A stretch of DNA of 5,316 nt from Burkholderiales bacterium. Lineage in GTDB: Bacteria; Pseudomonadota; Gammaproteobacteria; Burkholderiales; Burkholderiaceae_C. Shown in pieces: positions 4,925 through 5,316 of this stretch. The stretch covers positions 1 through 5,316 of the forward strand of contig CANGHQ010000159.1 in assembly GCA_947453585.1 (NCBI GenBank), given 5' to 3'. Numbering within the stretch: the first letter of the stretch is position 1; every line of letters starts with the position of its first letter. The notes below the pieces were generated by a model. That model did not search any database. It saw only the letters and a program-made list of their open reading frames with translations, and had not been told where the DNA came from. A program made the translations under genes and the position numbers.

Positions 4925-5316
4925 CGAGCCAGAAAAAAATAGACATATTGCGGGTGAATTACCTGCGCGGGCCCAACATCTGGACCTACAGACCGGTCAT
5001 TGAAGCCTGGGTGGACATTGGGGAGCTGGAAGATTTTCCGTCCAACACCCTGCCCGGCTTTGTGGAACGGCTCACCACCTGGCTTCCCAGCCTGATTGAG
5101 CACGAATGCAGCCCCGGCGTACGCGGCGGCTTTCTGGAGCGCCTGCGCGAAGGCACCTGGGCGGCGCACATCCTGGAACACGTCTGCCTGGAGTTGCAAA
5201 ACCTCTCGGGCTCGCGCACCGGTTTTGGCAAAGCGCGCCAGACCTCCAAGCGCGGCGTCTACAAAGTGGCTTTTCGCACCCGCCAAGAACAAGTGGGCCG
5301 CGCGGCCCTAGAAGCC
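4921..5316 (+). CDS. cphA: Cyanophycin synthetase, N-terminal part (3' end beyond the window)
   Basis: The frame is open from ATG 4921 to the window edge, giving 132 codons of a protein that is normally close to 900 residues. The piece is the CphA N-terminal domain: YLRGPNIW at 14-21, DLEDFPSN-like ELEDFPSN at 35-42, PGF at 45-47, LPSLIEHECSPG at 55-66, RGGFLERLREGT at 68-79, HILEHVCLELQNLSG at 83-97, and GFGKARQTS-RGVYKV at 101-116. Family knowledge: CphA polymerises aspartate and arginine into cyanophycin (multi-L-arginyl-poly-L-aspartate) using ATP, with this N domain followed by an ATP-grasp domain and a Mur-ligase-like domain, neither of which is visible here. Some betaproteobacteria carry two cphA paralogs; which one this is cannot be decided. 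The start agrees with the family N-terminus and lacks a Shine-Dalgarno sequence. It is divergent from the ABC/DUF1854 operon. Confidence 0.93.
   Translation, partial: MTSQKKIDILRVNYLRGPNIWTYRPVIEAWVDIGELEDFPSNTLPGFVERLTTWLPSLIEHECSPGVRGGFLERLREGTWAAHILEHVCLELQNLSGSRTGFGKARQTSKRGVYKVAFRTRQEQVGRAALEA

Noticed and set aside
4756..5292. A 178-codon minus-strand frame antisense to cphA, running toward the ABC gene
   Set aside because: It is opposite the conserved CphA N-terminal domain. The last 42 codons (from an ATG at 4884) fall in the intergenic region and could be imagined as a small peptide ending 19 bases before the ABC start, but there is no ribosome binding site or recognisable sequence.

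Overview
The window is GC-rich and compactly coded. The proteins look betaproteobacterial, most like a Comamonadaceae-type genome (Rhodoferax, Polaromonas or Acidovorax relatives). That placement is inferred from protein character and gene order, not from a search. There are seven complete protein genes and two partial ones, one cut by each edge. I see no rRNA, tRNA, CRISPR array, insertion sequence or phage gene, and no gene-free stretch longer than about 185 bases.

Left block (1-905, + strand). The window opens inside a HEPN-type 'nucleotidyltransferase substrate-binding' gene (HI0074-like). It overlaps by 8 bases a small MNT-fold nucleotidyltransferase with a textbook GSX10DXD motif. This is the layout of a HEPN/MNT toxin-antitoxin-like pair. 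A small Mpo1-like (DUF962) membrane protein follows closely.

Middle block (936-1882, - strand). A one-pass membrane protein of unknown function is joined by an ATGA stop/start overlap to a predicted lipoprotein class II cytochrome c. A perfect GC-rich hairpin directly abuts the cytochrome start codon, which suggests its translation depends on the upstream gene.

Right block (1960-5316). This is the edge of a cyanophycin locus. A 755-residue ABC exporter-type protein with an unusual N-terminal extension (PH-like region plus a four-cysteine zinc ribbon) is coupled by ATGA to a DUF1854 protein. Both are on the - strand. Diverging from them across a 184-base intergenic region is the first 132 codons of cyanophycin synthetase (cphA), cut by the window end. 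CphA makes the Asp/Arg storage polymer cyanophycin. The ABC/DUF1854 pair is known to accompany cyanophycin genes, but its substrate and role are not settled, and this is the least understood system in the window. A 13-codon ORF just before cphA, whose stop overlaps the cphA start, is a candidate leader.

The four - strand genes (ABC, DUF1854, membrane protein, cytochrome) could share one transcript because the only gap is 77 bases with no obvious terminator. They converge on the DUF962 gene at a 30-base gap that holds a GC-rich hairpin.
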